From an uncultured Mediterraneibacter sp. (GTDB taxonomy: Bacteria > Bacillota > Clostridia > Lachnospirales > Lachnospiraceae): 64,000 bases of DNA. Every line of letters begins with the position of its first letter. The first letter of the stretch is position 1. Below are positions 46,608 to 55,170 of the stretch, one piece after another. Both the position numbers and the translations under genes were made by a program. The DNA lies in the NCBI GenBank assembly GCA_944384505.1, contig CALWTQ010000005.1, positions 1-64,000 on the forward strand, read 5' to 3'. The notes under the pieces are model-generated. The model searched no databases. It was not told the DNA's origin and saw only the letters and a list, made by a program, of their open reading frames with translations.

Positions 46608-47132
46608 ATGGAATTAATTAATCTAATGCAAAAAAGACGCAGTATAAGAAAGTACAGTGGAGAAAAGATTGAAGAAGGCAAAATAGAGAAGATCCTGCAG
46701 GCGGGATTTCTGGCGCCCAGGAGCAGGGCAGCGCTTTCCTGGGAGGCTGTTGTTGTCAGAAATGAAGAGGTTTTAAGAAAAATGGTGAACTGCAGAGTGG
46801 GGACGGGACAGATGCTAAAAAGTGCGGACTGCGCGATTGTGATGCTTGGGAATCCTCTGATATCTGATGTCTGGATAGAAGACTGTGTGATTGCGCTGTC
46901 GAATATGCATCTGGCGGCGTCTTCTTTAGGAGTGGGAAGCTGTTGGATACAGGGGAGAAACAGAGAGGCAGAAAACGGGATGACAACAGAAGAGTATCTC
47001 CGGGAACTGCTGGGATTCCCGGAGGAGTATAAGCTGGAAGCGATCCTTTCGCTTGGTATGCCGGGGGAGAATAAAGACGAACATGAACTGGTAAGCTTTC
47101 CGGCAGAAAATATACGTGTTATCCGGGGGTGA
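46608..47132 (+). CDS. nitroreductase-family flavoprotein
   Basis: 174 residues, short for the family but complete. It starts with the FMN-phosphate-binding MQKRRSIRKYSGEKIEEGKI and AGFLAPRSRAALSWEAVVVR, and ends with the usual LGMPGENKDEH segment. An NAD(P)H:FMN oxidoreductase of unknown substrate. It stands alone after the rhamnose/ABC block, in the same direction, with a gene remnant immediately after it, so the end of this block may be a recombination joint. Confidence 0.88.
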   Translation: MELINLMQKRRSIRKYSGEKIEEGKIEKILQAGFLAPRSRAALSWEAVVVRNEEVLRKMVNCRVGTGQMLKSADCAIVMLGNPLISDVWIEDCVIALSNMHLAASSLGVGSCWIQGRNREAENGMTTEEYLRELLGFPEEYKLEAILSLGMPGENKDEHELVSFPAENIRVIRG

Positions 47133-47440
47133 CGGCTCCATCGACGCCCCGGCTTTTTCGATGAACGATGTGGACGATGAGATTGTAACGCATTTTAAGC
47201 AGTGGGCCGCGAAAAAGCGGCGCATTGATCCAAGCGTGCTGGACGAACCCAAAGATGTCCTTATGGAGAAGCTGCATCTGATGAACGGCTTATATCTGAC
47301 CAATGCGGCTATGCTCCTGTTCAGCAGAGACCCGGAGAAATGGCATCTGGGGGCGGGGCGTTGAGAAAATCTGTTCTGCCTGTGAAAAGGATGGGTCGGC
47401 TCTGACCGTAAAGGATACTGGAAACTGCTTAAATAAAGCA
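47116..47440 (+). pseudogene. remnant of an AlbA_2-type ATP-binding protein
   Basis: Two pieces of one protein family are recognisable in different frames: FSMNDVDDEIVTHFKQWAAK with NGLYLTNAAMLLFSRDPEKW (to 47361), and WGRGVEKICSACEKDGSAL (about 47350-47420). In intact AlbA_2/Schlafen-like ATP-binding proteins these are separated by more than a hundred residues. The middle is deleted and the start and end are missing. It is a scar from a mobile or accessory gene next to the boundary of the rhamnose block. Confidence 0.7.
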
Positions 47441-47442
47441 AA

Positions 47443-47481
47443 ATGCCCTCGTGGCAGGCAGGTGGCCTGCTTTGAGGGCAT
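47443..47481. terminator. hairpin after the gene remnant
   Basis: ATGCCCTC and GAGGGCAT (47443-47450, 47474-47481) pair, with an inner GCAGGC/GCCTGC stem. The flanks are A-rich on the left, so it fits a terminator better for leftward transcription; rightward it lacks a T run. Confidence 0.45.
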
Positions 47482-47616
47482 CCTTGTATTCTCTCCCTCT
47501 TGTAAACTGTTATCATATATCTTAACATTAGTGCGGTGAAAAGCGAAGGCGAAACAGTCAATATGCAAAAAGGAATTGCAATTTTCACGGCAAGTAGTAT
47601 AATATTATTGAAAAGC

Positions 47617-47635
47617 GTTTTATAATATTGAACAA
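47617..47635 (+). promoter_or_regulatory. candidate IclR operator over the -10 box (FAH gene)
   Basis: The 19-base sequence GTTTTATAATATTGAACAA contains a TATAAT and lies 22 bases before the FAH-family gene. It matches the site at 49441-49459 at 16 of 19 positions. The two sites flank the iclR gene, one upstream of each catabolic transcript. Confidence 0.5.
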
Positions 47636-47656
47636 TACCTGCGGAGGGACGGGAAA

Positions 47657-48544
47657 ATGAAAATTGCGTTATATTGTGATAAGAATAGAAGGAAGCAGCC
47701 TGGCATTGTAAATGAGAAGACAGGGAAGATCATACCGCTCGGCTCCATGGGATATGAGTATAATGATATGAATGACCTGATCGCACGGGCATCAAAGGAA
47801 ACGATCCGGGCGATGGCGGACGCGGCAGACGGACGGGAGGACGGAACAGCTCTCGGGGAAGTTAAACTGCTGGCCCCGATAGAATATCCGCAGCAGGATA
47901 TCATCTGCCTTGGCGTGAATTATGCCAAACATGCTGAGGAGGCTGCCAGGTATAAAAAGGAGGCCTTTGACCTTAAGGCGCAGTATCCGGTATATTTTTC
48001 GAAACGAGTGAACCGTGCAGTTGGGACTGGTGAAGAGATTCCAAATTATAAAGGCCTTGTTTCCAATTTGGATTACGAGGTGGAACTGGCGGTTATTATT
48101 GGGAAGGAAGCAAAAAATGTAAAGAAGGGCGAAAGCCGGGATTACATTTTCGGCTATACCATTTTAAATGACGTGAGCGCCAGGGAATTGCAGATCAGAC
48201 ATAAACAATGGTATTTTGGCAAAAGTCTGGATGGCTTTACTCCTATGGGGCCGTGGATTGTAACGGAGGATGAAATTGCCTGGCCGCCCAGATTAGATAT
48301 TCAGTGTTATGTAAACGGTGAATTAAGACAGTCGGACAATACAGGGAATCTTTGTTTTGATATTGATGATGTGATCTGTGAACTGAGCAGAGGAATGACT
48401 CTGCGGCCCGGAACCATTATCTCTATGGGGACTCCGGAAGGCGTTGGGATGGGCTTTGACCCGCCCCGGTTCCTGAAAGCGCACGATGAAGTACTCTGTG
48501 TGATTGAGAATATCGGAGAACTGAAAAACCGGGTTGCGGACTGA
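47657..48544 (+). CDS. fumarylacetoacetate-hydrolase-family protein
   Basis: 295 residues: an N-terminal cap (about 1-75) and the FAH catalytic domain (ICLGVNYAKHAEEAARYKKE, SNLDYEVELAVIIGKEA with the metal-binding E-x-E, LNDVSARELQIRHKQW, SLDGFTPMGPWIVTEDE, MGTPEGVGMGF). The family includes acylpyruvate hydrolases, 2,4-diketo-3-deoxy-sugar-acid hydrolases and 2-hydroxypentadienoate hydratases. With an IlvD-type dehydratase and an SDR downstream, cleavage of a 2,4-diketo-3-deoxy acid into pyruvate and a small acid is plausible. Next to iclR and MhpF/MhpE. Confidence 0.88.
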   Translation: MKIALYCDKNRRKQPGIVNEKTGKIIPLGSMGYEYNDMNDLIARASKETIRAMADAADGREDGTALGEVKLLAPIEYPQQDIICLGVNYAKHAEEAARYKKEAFDLKAQYPVYFSKRVNRAVGTGEEIPNYKGLVSNLDYEVELAVIIGKEAKNVKKGESRDYIFGYTILNDVSARELQIRHKQWYFGKSLDGFTPMGPWIVTEDEIAWPPRLDIQCYVNGELRQSDNTGNLCFDIDDVICELSRGMTLRPGTIISMGTPEGVGMGFDPPRFLKAHDEVLCVIENIGELKNRVAD

Positions 48545-48570
48545 ACTGCTGCCGGGGGGAAGGAGAGCAT

Positions 48571-49353
48571 ATGAAAGGACAGGGCGTGATCATACAGTCA
48601 GTGGACAGGGCGCTGCAGATTGTCGATCTTTTCGACGGTCCGGAGGCGTCTCTTGGGATTACTGAAATTTCGGAGCGGATGTGCCTGGGGAAAAGTACGG
48701 TTTATGGACTGGTTAATACCCTTATGAAGGCCGGGTACCTGGAACAGGATCAGGAAAATAAAAAATACAGGCTGGGAATCCGGCTTTTTGAACTGGGGAG
48801 CATCGTCCAGAGCCGGATCGATGTGAGAGAAATTGCAAGGCCATATTTGGAGGAGTTGTCGAGAAAGTTTGCGATGACAGTTCATATGGGGATATACCAG
48901 GACTGGGAAATGGTCTACATAGATAAAGTGGACGGGCTGAATACAAGGATTATTTTCTCCCAGATCGGCAAGCGGGCTCCCATGTACTGCACCGGAATAG
49001 GGAAAGCTGTTCTGGCTAACATGAGCCCGGCCGATATTGAGTTTATCCTGAAGAGACAGCCGCCGGAAGCTTTTACAGAGCATACTCTTACCTCGGTTCA
49101 GGACATAATGGGGGAACTGGAGAAAATCAAAAAAAGGGGATATGCCGTTGACAATGAAGAGGTGGAACTGGGACTCAGATGCGTGGCGGTTCCGATCTTT
49201 GATTACAGAAAGCAGCCGGCTGCCGCAATCAGTATTTCGAGCGCCGCCGCATATCTGACAGACGAGAAAATCGAGGAGGCGGTTGGAGACCTCCAGAAAA
49301 CAGCTCTTAATATCTCGAAAAAAATAGGATATGGATCAGCTCAAAGCGGCTGA
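48571..49353 (+). CDS. IclR-family transcriptional regulator
   Basis: 260 residues with an N-terminal winged helix (LGITEISERMCLGKSTVYGL, then a wing segment YLEQDQENKKYRLG) and a C-terminal GAF-like effector domain (CTGIGKAVLANMSP, GYAVDNEEVELGLRCVAVPIFD). Members regulate aromatic and sugar-acid catabolism. It lies 26 bases after the FAH gene in the same transcript, so autoregulation is likely. Two matching 19-base sites at 47617 and 49441 are good operator candidates. Confidence 0.94.
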   Translation: MKGQGVIIQSVDRALQIVDLFDGPEASLGITEISERMCLGKSTVYGLVNTLMKAGYLEQDQENKKYRLGIRLFELGSIVQSRIDVREIARPYLEELSRKFAMTVHMGIYQDWEMVYIDKVDGLNTRIIFSQIGKRAPMYCTGIGKAVLANMSPADIEFILKRQPPEAFTEHTLTSVQDIMGELEKIKKRGYAVDNEEVELGLRCVAVPIFDYRKQPAAAISISSAAAYLTDEKIEEAVGDLQKTALNISKKIGYGSAQSG

Positions 49354-49440
49354 AGAAGGATACCCGCTGGAAGGAAAGGGCAGAGGAAAACTGTTTTTGG
49401 CCTTGCGGCGGGAAAAATAATAACTAAAATCAAGAACGAT

Positions 49441-49459
49441 GTTCTATAATAACGAACAA
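49441..49459 (+). promoter_or_regulatory. candidate IclR operator over the -10 box (mhpF)
   Basis: GTTCTATAATAACGAACAA includes a perfect TATAAT, and with the preceding T and this end its outer bases TGTTC and GAACA form an inverted repeat. It resembles the site at 47617-47635 at 16 of 19 positions and lies about 85 bases before mhpF. Confidence 0.5.
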
Positions 49460-49543
49460 GCTATTGAAATCTGCCGGTGGCGTAAAGGCCCGCGCTGCTG
49501 AGGAACAGATTTAAAATAGAAAAATTAACAGGAGGACTATCTT

Positions 49544-50401
49544 ATGGGAAAAGTAAAAGTAGCAATTATAGGACCTGGAAATATCGGATCAGATCTGATG
49601 TACAAGGTAATGCGCAGCGACGTGCTGGAAATGTCCTATATGGTTGGAATTGTGGAGTCTGAGGGAATCCGCCGGGCCAGGAAGCTTGGATTTGAGACTT
49701 CAATTAACGGGGTACAGGACATTCTGGGGAGAGATGATATCAAGATCGTATTTGACGCTACGAGCGCAAAAGCGCACCTGGCTCATGCGCCACTGCTTAA
49801 GGAGGCGGGCAAGATTGCGATTGATATGACGCCTGCAGCTGTAGGGCCGTATGTGGTGCCCTGCGTTAACCTGAACAAATTGTCTGACACTGTAAACTTT
49901 AATATGGTGACATGCGGCGGACAGGCGACTGTCCCCATTGCCTATGCAATTAACGAGGCGGCGGACAGCAGCTATACGGAAATCGTATCCTGCATCTCAT
50001 CGAAAAGCGCCGGACCCGGCACGAGAGCGAATATCGATGAATTTACCGAGACTACGGCAAAAGCTCTGGAGACTGTTGCCGGAGCAGACCGGGGGAAAGC
50101 AATCATCGTGCTGAATCCTGCGGAACCGCCGCTGATGATGACGAACACAATCTATTCTCTTGTGAAGAATCCGGATGAGAAGAAGATCACAGACAATGTC
50201 AGCCGGATCGTGAAGGAGATCCAGAAGTATGTGCCGGGATACAAATTGAGGACTCCGCCGATCTTTGACGGGAATAAAGTGACTGTGATTATAGAAGTGG
50301 AAGGCGCCGGAGATTTCCTTCCGAAGTATTCCGGGAATCTGGATATTATTAATGCGGCGGCTGTCGAAGTAGCGGAGAAGATTGCGAAAGAAAGATTTTA
50401 A
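49544..50401 (+). CDS. mhpF: acetaldehyde dehydrogenase (acylating)
   Basis: 285-residue NAD+/CoA-dependent enzyme converting acetaldehyde (or another short aldehyde) to acyl-CoA. Rossmann start [20 protein letters not shown], the catalytic Cys in [16 protein letters not shown], and [21 protein letters not shown] are the DmpF/MhpF hallmarks. It forms a channelling complex with the class II aldolase MhpE/DmpG, whose gene follows 13 bases later. In this cluster it would recover the aldehyde from aldol cleavage as CoA ester. AGGAGG precedes the start. Confidence 0.95.
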   Translation: MGKVKVAIIGPGNIGSDLMYKVMRSDVLEMSYMVGIVESEGIRRARKLGFETSINGVQDILGRDDIKIVFDATSAKAHLAHAPLLKEAGKIAIDMTPAAVGPYVVPCVNLNKLSDTVNFNMVTCGGQATVPIAYAINEAADSSYTEIVSCISSKSAGPGTRANIDEFTETTAKALETVAGADRGKAIIVLNPAEPPLMMTNTIYSLVKNPDEKKITDNVSRIVKEIQKYVPGYKLRTPPIFDGNKVTVIIEVEGAGDFLPKYSGNLDIINAAAVEVAEKIAKERF

Positions 50402-50414
50402 GGAGGGAACAGCA

Positions 50415-51419
50415 TTGAGCGGAAAGGTACATTTAGTAGATACAACGATGCGTGATGGAAGCCACGCGGTCAGTCACAGTTATACGGAGGAGCAGGTGCG
50501 TGAGCTGGCAAAAGCGCTGGATGAATCCGGCGTAGATCTGATCGAGATCAGCCATGGAGATGGGATTGGAGGTTCCTCCATCAATTATGGATTCTCAAAG
50601 ACGAGAGATATGGAACTGATCAGAGAAGCTTCGAAAGTGATTAAACATGCAAAACTGGACGTCCTGCTTCTGCCGGGAATCGGAACTATCACGGATTTGA
50701 AGGAAGCCTATAACTGTGGCGCCCGCGCAGTCCGGATCGCAACCCATGTGACGGAGGCGGATATTGCTATTCAGCATATCAAAGCGGCAAAAGAAATGGG
50801 AATGTTCACAGTGGGATTCTTGATGATGTGCCATATGGCTTCTCCGGGGAAAATCCTGGAGCAGGCGAAGATCTTTGAAGAAAACGGCGTAGATTATATC
50901 AACCTTGCAGACTCGGCAGGGCATCTACTGCCTCATGAGGTTCAGGAGCGGATCAGCCTTCTTGTGAAGAACCTGAATGTGCCGGTCGGATTCCATGCCC
51001 ACAATAATCTTGGACTGGCTGTCGGCAATTCCCTGGCGGCGATCGAGGCGGGCGCTTCCTATATCGATGGAACTCTGCGCGGACTTGGAGCGGGCGCGGG
51101 GAACTGTCAGATCGAGGTGCTTGCGGCGGTTCTGAAAAGAGCAGGGATTGAGAACGATATTAATCTGGACTCCATTATTGACGCGGCGGAAAAGGCGGAG
51201 AAAGTGATGCAGAGACCCCAGGTGATTGATACGGATTCCCTGATGCTCGGCTACGCGGGGGTATATTCGAGCTTCCTGCTCCATGCTAAGCGGGCTGGAG
51301 AGAAATTTGGAATCCGCACGAAGGATATACTGGAGGAGCTTGGAAAACGCGGAATGGTAGGCGGCCAGGAGGATATGATTGTGGACGTGGCCTACCAGCT
51401 CGCTCAGGAGAAAAAATAA
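50415..51419 (+). CDS. mhpE: 4-hydroxy-2-oxovalerate aldolase
   Basis: Divalent-metal class II aldolase of the HMG-CoA-lyase-like fold that gives pyruvate and an aldehyde. 334 residues from a TTG start with AGGAGG ten bases upstream. VDTTMRDGSHAVSHSYTEEQ carries the metal Asp and catalytic Arg; HAHNNLGLAVGNSLAAIEAG and DGTLRGLGAGAGNCQIEVL hold the metal histidines and the tunnel. The C-terminal 60 residues match the interface with MhpF. It converges with the AraC gene with no gap between stop codons. Confidence 0.95.
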   Translation: MSGKVHLVDTTMRDGSHAVSHSYTEEQVRELAKALDESGVDLIEISHGDGIGGSSINYGFSKTRDMELIREASKVIKHAKLDVLLLPGIGTITDLKEAYNCGARAVRIATHVTEADIAIQHIKAAKEMGMFTVGFLMMCHMASPGKILEQAKIFEENGVDYINLADSAGHLLPHEVQERISLLVKNLNVPVGFHAHNNLGLAVGNSLAAIEAGASYIDGTLRGLGAGAGNCQIEVLAAVLKRAGIENDINLDSIIDAAEKAEKVMQRPQVIDTDSLMLGYAGVYSSFLLHAKRAGEKFGIRTKDILEELGKRGMVGGQEDMIVDVAYQLAQEKK

Positions 51420-52256
51420 TCAGAAAGCCGGTTTCTGATTTGCTTTTTTATACTGCACAGGGGTCATCCCGGTCATCTTTTTGAAGATCTTATTGAAATG
51501 AGGAACATAATTGAAGCCGCATGCTGACGCAATATCTACAACAAGCTCGTCGGTGTCGGACAGCAAATACTTTGCAGCCTCGATCCGGACATGATTGATG
51601 TAGGAGACAAGGGATATCCCTGTGCTTTCTTTGAAAACCCGGCTTAAATAGCTGGGATTCGTATGAACGAGATCCGCGAGGGAAGGCAGAGAAATGGGGG
51701 CAGAATAATTCTGCCGTATATACTGGCAGATCTGTTCGGACATAACGGTGTGCGGAGAGTGTTCCCTGCTTTTTCTGCGCCTGATATTTGAAGTGTCATA
51801 TAAGCGGGCAAGATAGAAGATCAATACCCCGGCAGCCTCATGCGTGAGATACCCGGCGTAAGGGAGATTGTCATCGGCGAGAAGCCGGCAGGTGTTATAT
51901 AAGTTTGAGACAATGTCGAAGCTTTTGGAACTTAGAGGGAGAACCACCGCGGAAGAGGAGAGGAAAGAACTGACCAGATCCAGACAGCCGGATGGAAGAC
52001 GGTGGGGAAGAATCTGATCCTTATAAAAGGTCAGATAATATACTGTACATGCTTTGAAATGTGACGGGCTCAGGAAGATGCTGTCCTCGCCGTGCAGAAT
52101 AATACAGTCAGAAGCGTCGGCATCGTATATTGTGTCGTTATGACGCACATATCCGGCGCCTTCTGTGAACAGGAGGAAGATATAACAGTCTCTGTCGGCC
52201 ATGATTTTGGTACCCCGGGTAAGCCGGAGCGTCTGTATGCTGCTCTTTTTATTCAT
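51420..52256 (-). CDS. AraC-family transcriptional regulator
   Basis: 278 residues. Cupin-type N-terminal sensor (ITEGAGYVRHN-like strand as FTEGAGYVRHNDTIYDADAS) and a C-terminal pair of helix-turn-helix units: LPSLADLVHTNPSYLSRVFK and VVDIASACGFNYVPHFNKIF followed by KKMTGMTPVQYKK. I start it at 52256, where GGTGAT lies upstream; an ATG four codons earlier has no ribosome site. It is divergent from the binding-protein gene at 52422, so it probably activates that long operon. Confidence 0.9.
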   Translation of the reverse strand: MNKKSSIQTLRLTRGTKIMADRDCYIFLLFTEGAGYVRHNDTIYDADASDCIILHGEDSIFLSPSHFKACTVYYLTFYKDQILPHRLPSGCLDLVSSFLSSSAVVLPLSSKSFDIVSNLYNTCRLLADDNLPYAGYLTHEAAGVLIFYLARLYDTSNIRRRKSREHSPHTVMSEQICQYIRQNYSAPISLPSLADLVHTNPSYLSRVFKESTGISLVSYINHVRIEAAKYLLSDTDELVVDIASACGFNYVPHFNKIFKKMTGMTPVQYKKANQKPAF

Positions 52257-52421
52257 AATTATCACCATTCTCTATATTTTTTCTTATTATCTCACAAAAA
52301 ATATACAGATTCAATATATATGTGTAAAAAAATAATAAGAATAAGATAAAAAAATATAATAATAGATGATGACGATATGATATTATAATTAAAACAAATC
52401 ATTCAAAAAGGAGGAGACAAA

Positions 52422-53747
52422 ATGAAAAAGAGAATCGTAGCGGTTTTAATGACTGCTGCACTGACTGTATCGCTGGCAGCCGGGTGTGGACAGAAGCAGG
52501 ACTGGGAGGACGGCGATGGAAAAATCGACGGCGTGCTTACCTTCTGGGCGCAGGATACCCTCCCGTATAAGACCTATTTTGACCCTGCTATTGAAGCGTT
52601 CGAGGAGGCGTATCCGGATGTAGACGTTCAGGTTGAGTACTTCACGGAGTTCCAGGATAAGGCAAACCAGGCGTTTGCGGCAGGTGAGGAGCCGGACGTG
52701 ATGCAGACGGGAAACAGTATCGCGGACTGGGCGAAGGGTGGAAAGCTCCTGGAGATCCCGGACAGTGTGATCAGCAAAGAAGAGATGGAGAGCATCTATT
52801 ATGAGAGCGCGCTGAAGAATAAGATTTATGACGGCAAGTATTACTGCATACCGTCAGAGATCAATGTAGAATCTCCTTCCCTGTACGTGAATATGGATAT
52901 CCTCGAGCAGGAGGGCTTTGAACTTCCGGAAGGCTGGATTGAGAATAACGGACCAGCGTCATTCGAAGAACTGATTGATTTCGCAAAACAACTGACGATC
53001 AAAGACGCGGACGGCAATGTGACACGTTCCGGGCTCGCATATACATATGCGCAGTGGGAGGCGAATTTCCTGTCTCTGATCCTTCAGTACGGCGGCGACT
53101 ATAAGGATGAAGCGAATAATCAGGTTCATTTTGTTACCCCAGAGGCAAAAGAGGCTGCTGAGCTGCTCCTGGAGTACTGCCAGGGGCCGGATGCTGTCAG
53201 CGACCCGGGGGACAGCCGTTACGATCTGTTCATCCAGGGCACAGCTGCAATGTGCGTGGGCGCTCCGTGGTATGCAGGATCTTTTGACATTGATATCCCG
53301 GATGTGAACTATCAGGTGTTCAACATGCCGGCGTGGGTAGACGGGGCAGATCCGATCTGCATCGGTACCGGCGGCTGGGGCTACGTTGTATCCTCGCAGT
53401 GCAAGAACCAGGAGGCTGCATGGGAGTTTGTCAAGTTCATGACAAGTGCAGAGCAGACCGGCGAATGGGCGTATACAACAGGCGCTCTTCCGGCAAGGAC
53501 TGATTCCCTGACAGATCTTTCATATGATCCGGAGGTGGGCTCTGTAGACAAAGCGATCGTGATCACACAGGATATCCTTCCGTATGCTGCTGAGGAGGGG
53601 GCTTACATGGGTACTCCGTCGACACTGAACTATACGATTGTCAGAGAGAAATTAAGACAGCTCCTGGTGGACGGGGATATTGACGCTGCTCTTCAGGGAA
53701 TGGAAGATGAAGGAAATCAGATGATAGAGGAATATTTGAACAGATAA
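52422..53747 (+). CDS. ABC transporter sugar-binding lipoprotein
   Basis: 441-residue family 1 solute-binding protein. Lipobox Ala-Ala-Gly-Cys22 after a typical signal (KKRIVAVLMTAALTVSLAAG). The body has EEAYPDVDVQVEYFTEFQDK and GTAAMCVGAPWYAGSFDID. No permease genes follow: the next gene is a MATE carrier. Permeases may be encoded outside the window, or it may use another importer. A perfect TATAAT lies at 52384-52389 without a good -35 box, consistent with AraC activation. Confidence 0.92.
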   Translation: MKKRIVAVLMTAALTVSLAAGCGQKQDWEDGDGKIDGVLTFWAQDTLPYKTYFDPAIEAFEEAYPDVDVQVEYFTEFQDKANQAFAAGEEPDVMQTGNSIADWAKGGKLLEIPDSVISKEEMESIYYESALKNKIYDGKYYCIPSEINVESPSLYVNMDILEQEGFELPEGWIENNGPASFEELIDFAKQLTIKDADGNVTRSGLAYTYAQWEANFLSLILQYGGDYKDEANNQVHFVTPEAKEAAELLLEYCQGPDAVSDPGDSRYDLFIQGTAAMCVGAPWYAGSFDIDIPDVNYQVFNMPAWVDGADPICIGTGGWGYVVSSQCKNQEAAWEFVKFMTSAEQTGEWAYTTGALPARTDSLTDLSYDPEVGSVDKAIVITQDILPYAAEEGAYMGTPSTLNYTIVREKLRQLLVDGDIDAALQGMEDEGNQMIEEYLNR

Positions 53748-53756
53748 AAAGAAACA

Positions 53757-53781
53757 CAGGCTGCCGGTATCTGGCAGCCTG
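53757..53781 (+). terminator. intercistronic hairpin after the binding-protein gene
   Basis: CAGGCTGCC and GGCAGCCTG pair perfectly around a seven-base loop (9-bp stem), but no T run follows (AATAAAAG). It more likely protects the mRNA of the binding protein from 3' decay, or slows read-through, than fully stops transcription. Confidence 0.5.
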
Positions 53782-53802
53782 AATAAAAGAAAATGGTGAT
53801 TT

Positions 53803-55170
53803 ATGGAATTAAATGAAACTCTTTTGCATGGTGACGTGAAGAAACTCTTTTACCGCTATCTGGCGCCAAGTATGTCGGCGACGATCATGGTTTCGGCCAA
53901 TTATTTTATCGATACCCTGTGTATCGGCCGGGAACTTGGCCAGGAAGGCATTGCGGCGCTGAATCTCGCTTACCCGGTGCCGACAGTGTTCTACGCGCTT
54001 GGATATCTGATGGGGGCAGGAGGAGGAGCCAGGTATGCGGCCTATATGGCTCAGGGCAGAAAGGAACAGGCAAAAGGTGTATATACGGGCGCTCTGGCAA
54101 CGATTCTGGTATTATCGGCAGTTATTACAGCGCTCACGGTGATTTTTATTGATCCATTAGTGACCCTCCTGGGCGGAACGGGAGACCTCAGGCAGGGGAC
54201 GAAAGACTATGTACTGGGTGTTGTTATTTTTACAGTTGCCTATATCGGAGAATGCTTTTATACCATGATCCTGAGAAACGACAACGCGCCGAGACTGTCC
54301 ATGCTGTGCACGTTGTTCGGGTGTGTGGCCAATATCATTATGGATATCCTGTTTATCTGGGTGTTCAAGTGGGGCATGTTCGGAGCGGCGCTGGCCACCT
54401 CATTGGGAGTAGTACTCAATATGTCTGTCGGGGTGTGCGGTTCTCTCAGGAAGAGTTCAGGGCTTAAGATTAAGATTTCAGCGGTAAAGCTGAGAGAAAT
54501 TTTTTATACGGCAAGAGTGGGAATGTCTACTTTCCTGACAGAAGTGGACAGTGCGATTGTCACATTTGTTTATAATATGGTACTTATCAGGATCTCGGCG
54601 GGAAGCTCCACAACATTCATCGCGATCTATGGGATTGTTGTAAATGTAAACACGATTGTTCTTGCGGCATTAAATGGAATTTCAAACGCCATGCAGCCGC
54701 TGATCAGCGCGAATTATGGAGCCGGCCTGCACGACAGGATCAAAAAGATTTACAGGACGGCAGTAAGGTTCGGACTGGCATTTTCTATCATCGTAGTAGC
54801 GCTGATTGAATGGCAGGCTGAGTTTGTCGTCAGTATTTTCCTTGAGCCGGGAGACGGATTCCTCACCCAGGCGGCGCTGGCGGTAAGGCTTGTGGCCCTG
54901 TCCTATATTCTGGCATCTGTGAATATGCTGACAGTAACGTTTTTCCAGGCAAGACAGGCATATGTGGCGGCCAGCTGCGGATCAATCCTGCGGACTCTGG
55001 CGTGCCCGGTTGCGTTTGTCATCACTGGCGCGGCTCTGTTCGGAGTGCACGGCGTCTGGGCAGCATCTCTGGCTATTGAGACGGTTACGATACTGGTACT
55101 GGCGGTAATGTATAAAAAATTTGCTTTCAGGGATAACAGGATAGCAGGAGAGGAGCGGATTTATGGATAA
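53803..55170 (+). CDS. MATE-family transporter
   Basis: 455-residue 12-helix carrier with the family pattern in each half (MSATIMVSANYFIDTLCIG, LNLAYPVPTVFYALGYLMG; NGISNAMQPLISANYGAG in the second half). Substrate unknown. As at 31.6 kb, it stands directly beside NodB-like genes: its last eight bases overlap the start of the first of them. Placing a MATE carrier between a sugar-binding protein and sugar-acid enzymes suggests export or exchange of a pathway intermediate. Confidence 0.9.
   Translation: MELNETLLHGDVKKLFYRYLAPSMSATIMVSANYFIDTLCIGRELGQEGIAALNLAYPVPTVFYALGYLMGAGGGARYAAYMAQGRKEQAKGVYTGALATILVLSAVITALTVIFIDPLVTLLGGTGDLRQGTKDYVLGVVIFTVAYIGECFYTMILRNDNAPRLSMLCTLFGCVANIIMDILFIWVFKWGMFGAALATSLGVVLNMSVGVCGSLRKSSGLKIKISAVKLREIFYTARVGMSTFLTEVDSAIVTFVYNMVLIRISAGSSTTFIAIYGIVVNVNTIVLAALNGISNAMQPLISANYGAGLHDRIKKIYRTAVRFGLAFSIIVVALIEWQAEFVVSIFLEPGDGFLTQAALAVRLVALSYILASVNMLTVTFFQARQAYVAASCGSILRTLACPVAFVITGAALFGVHGVWAASLAIETVTILVLAVMYKKFAFRDNRIAGEERIYG

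Noticed and set aside
47606..47624. Catabolite-response (cre) site in the TTGAAAAGCGTTTTATA region before the FAH gene
   Set aside because: The spacing is off by one base from the cre consensus and the downstream half does not match; the repeated IclR-like site explains the region better.
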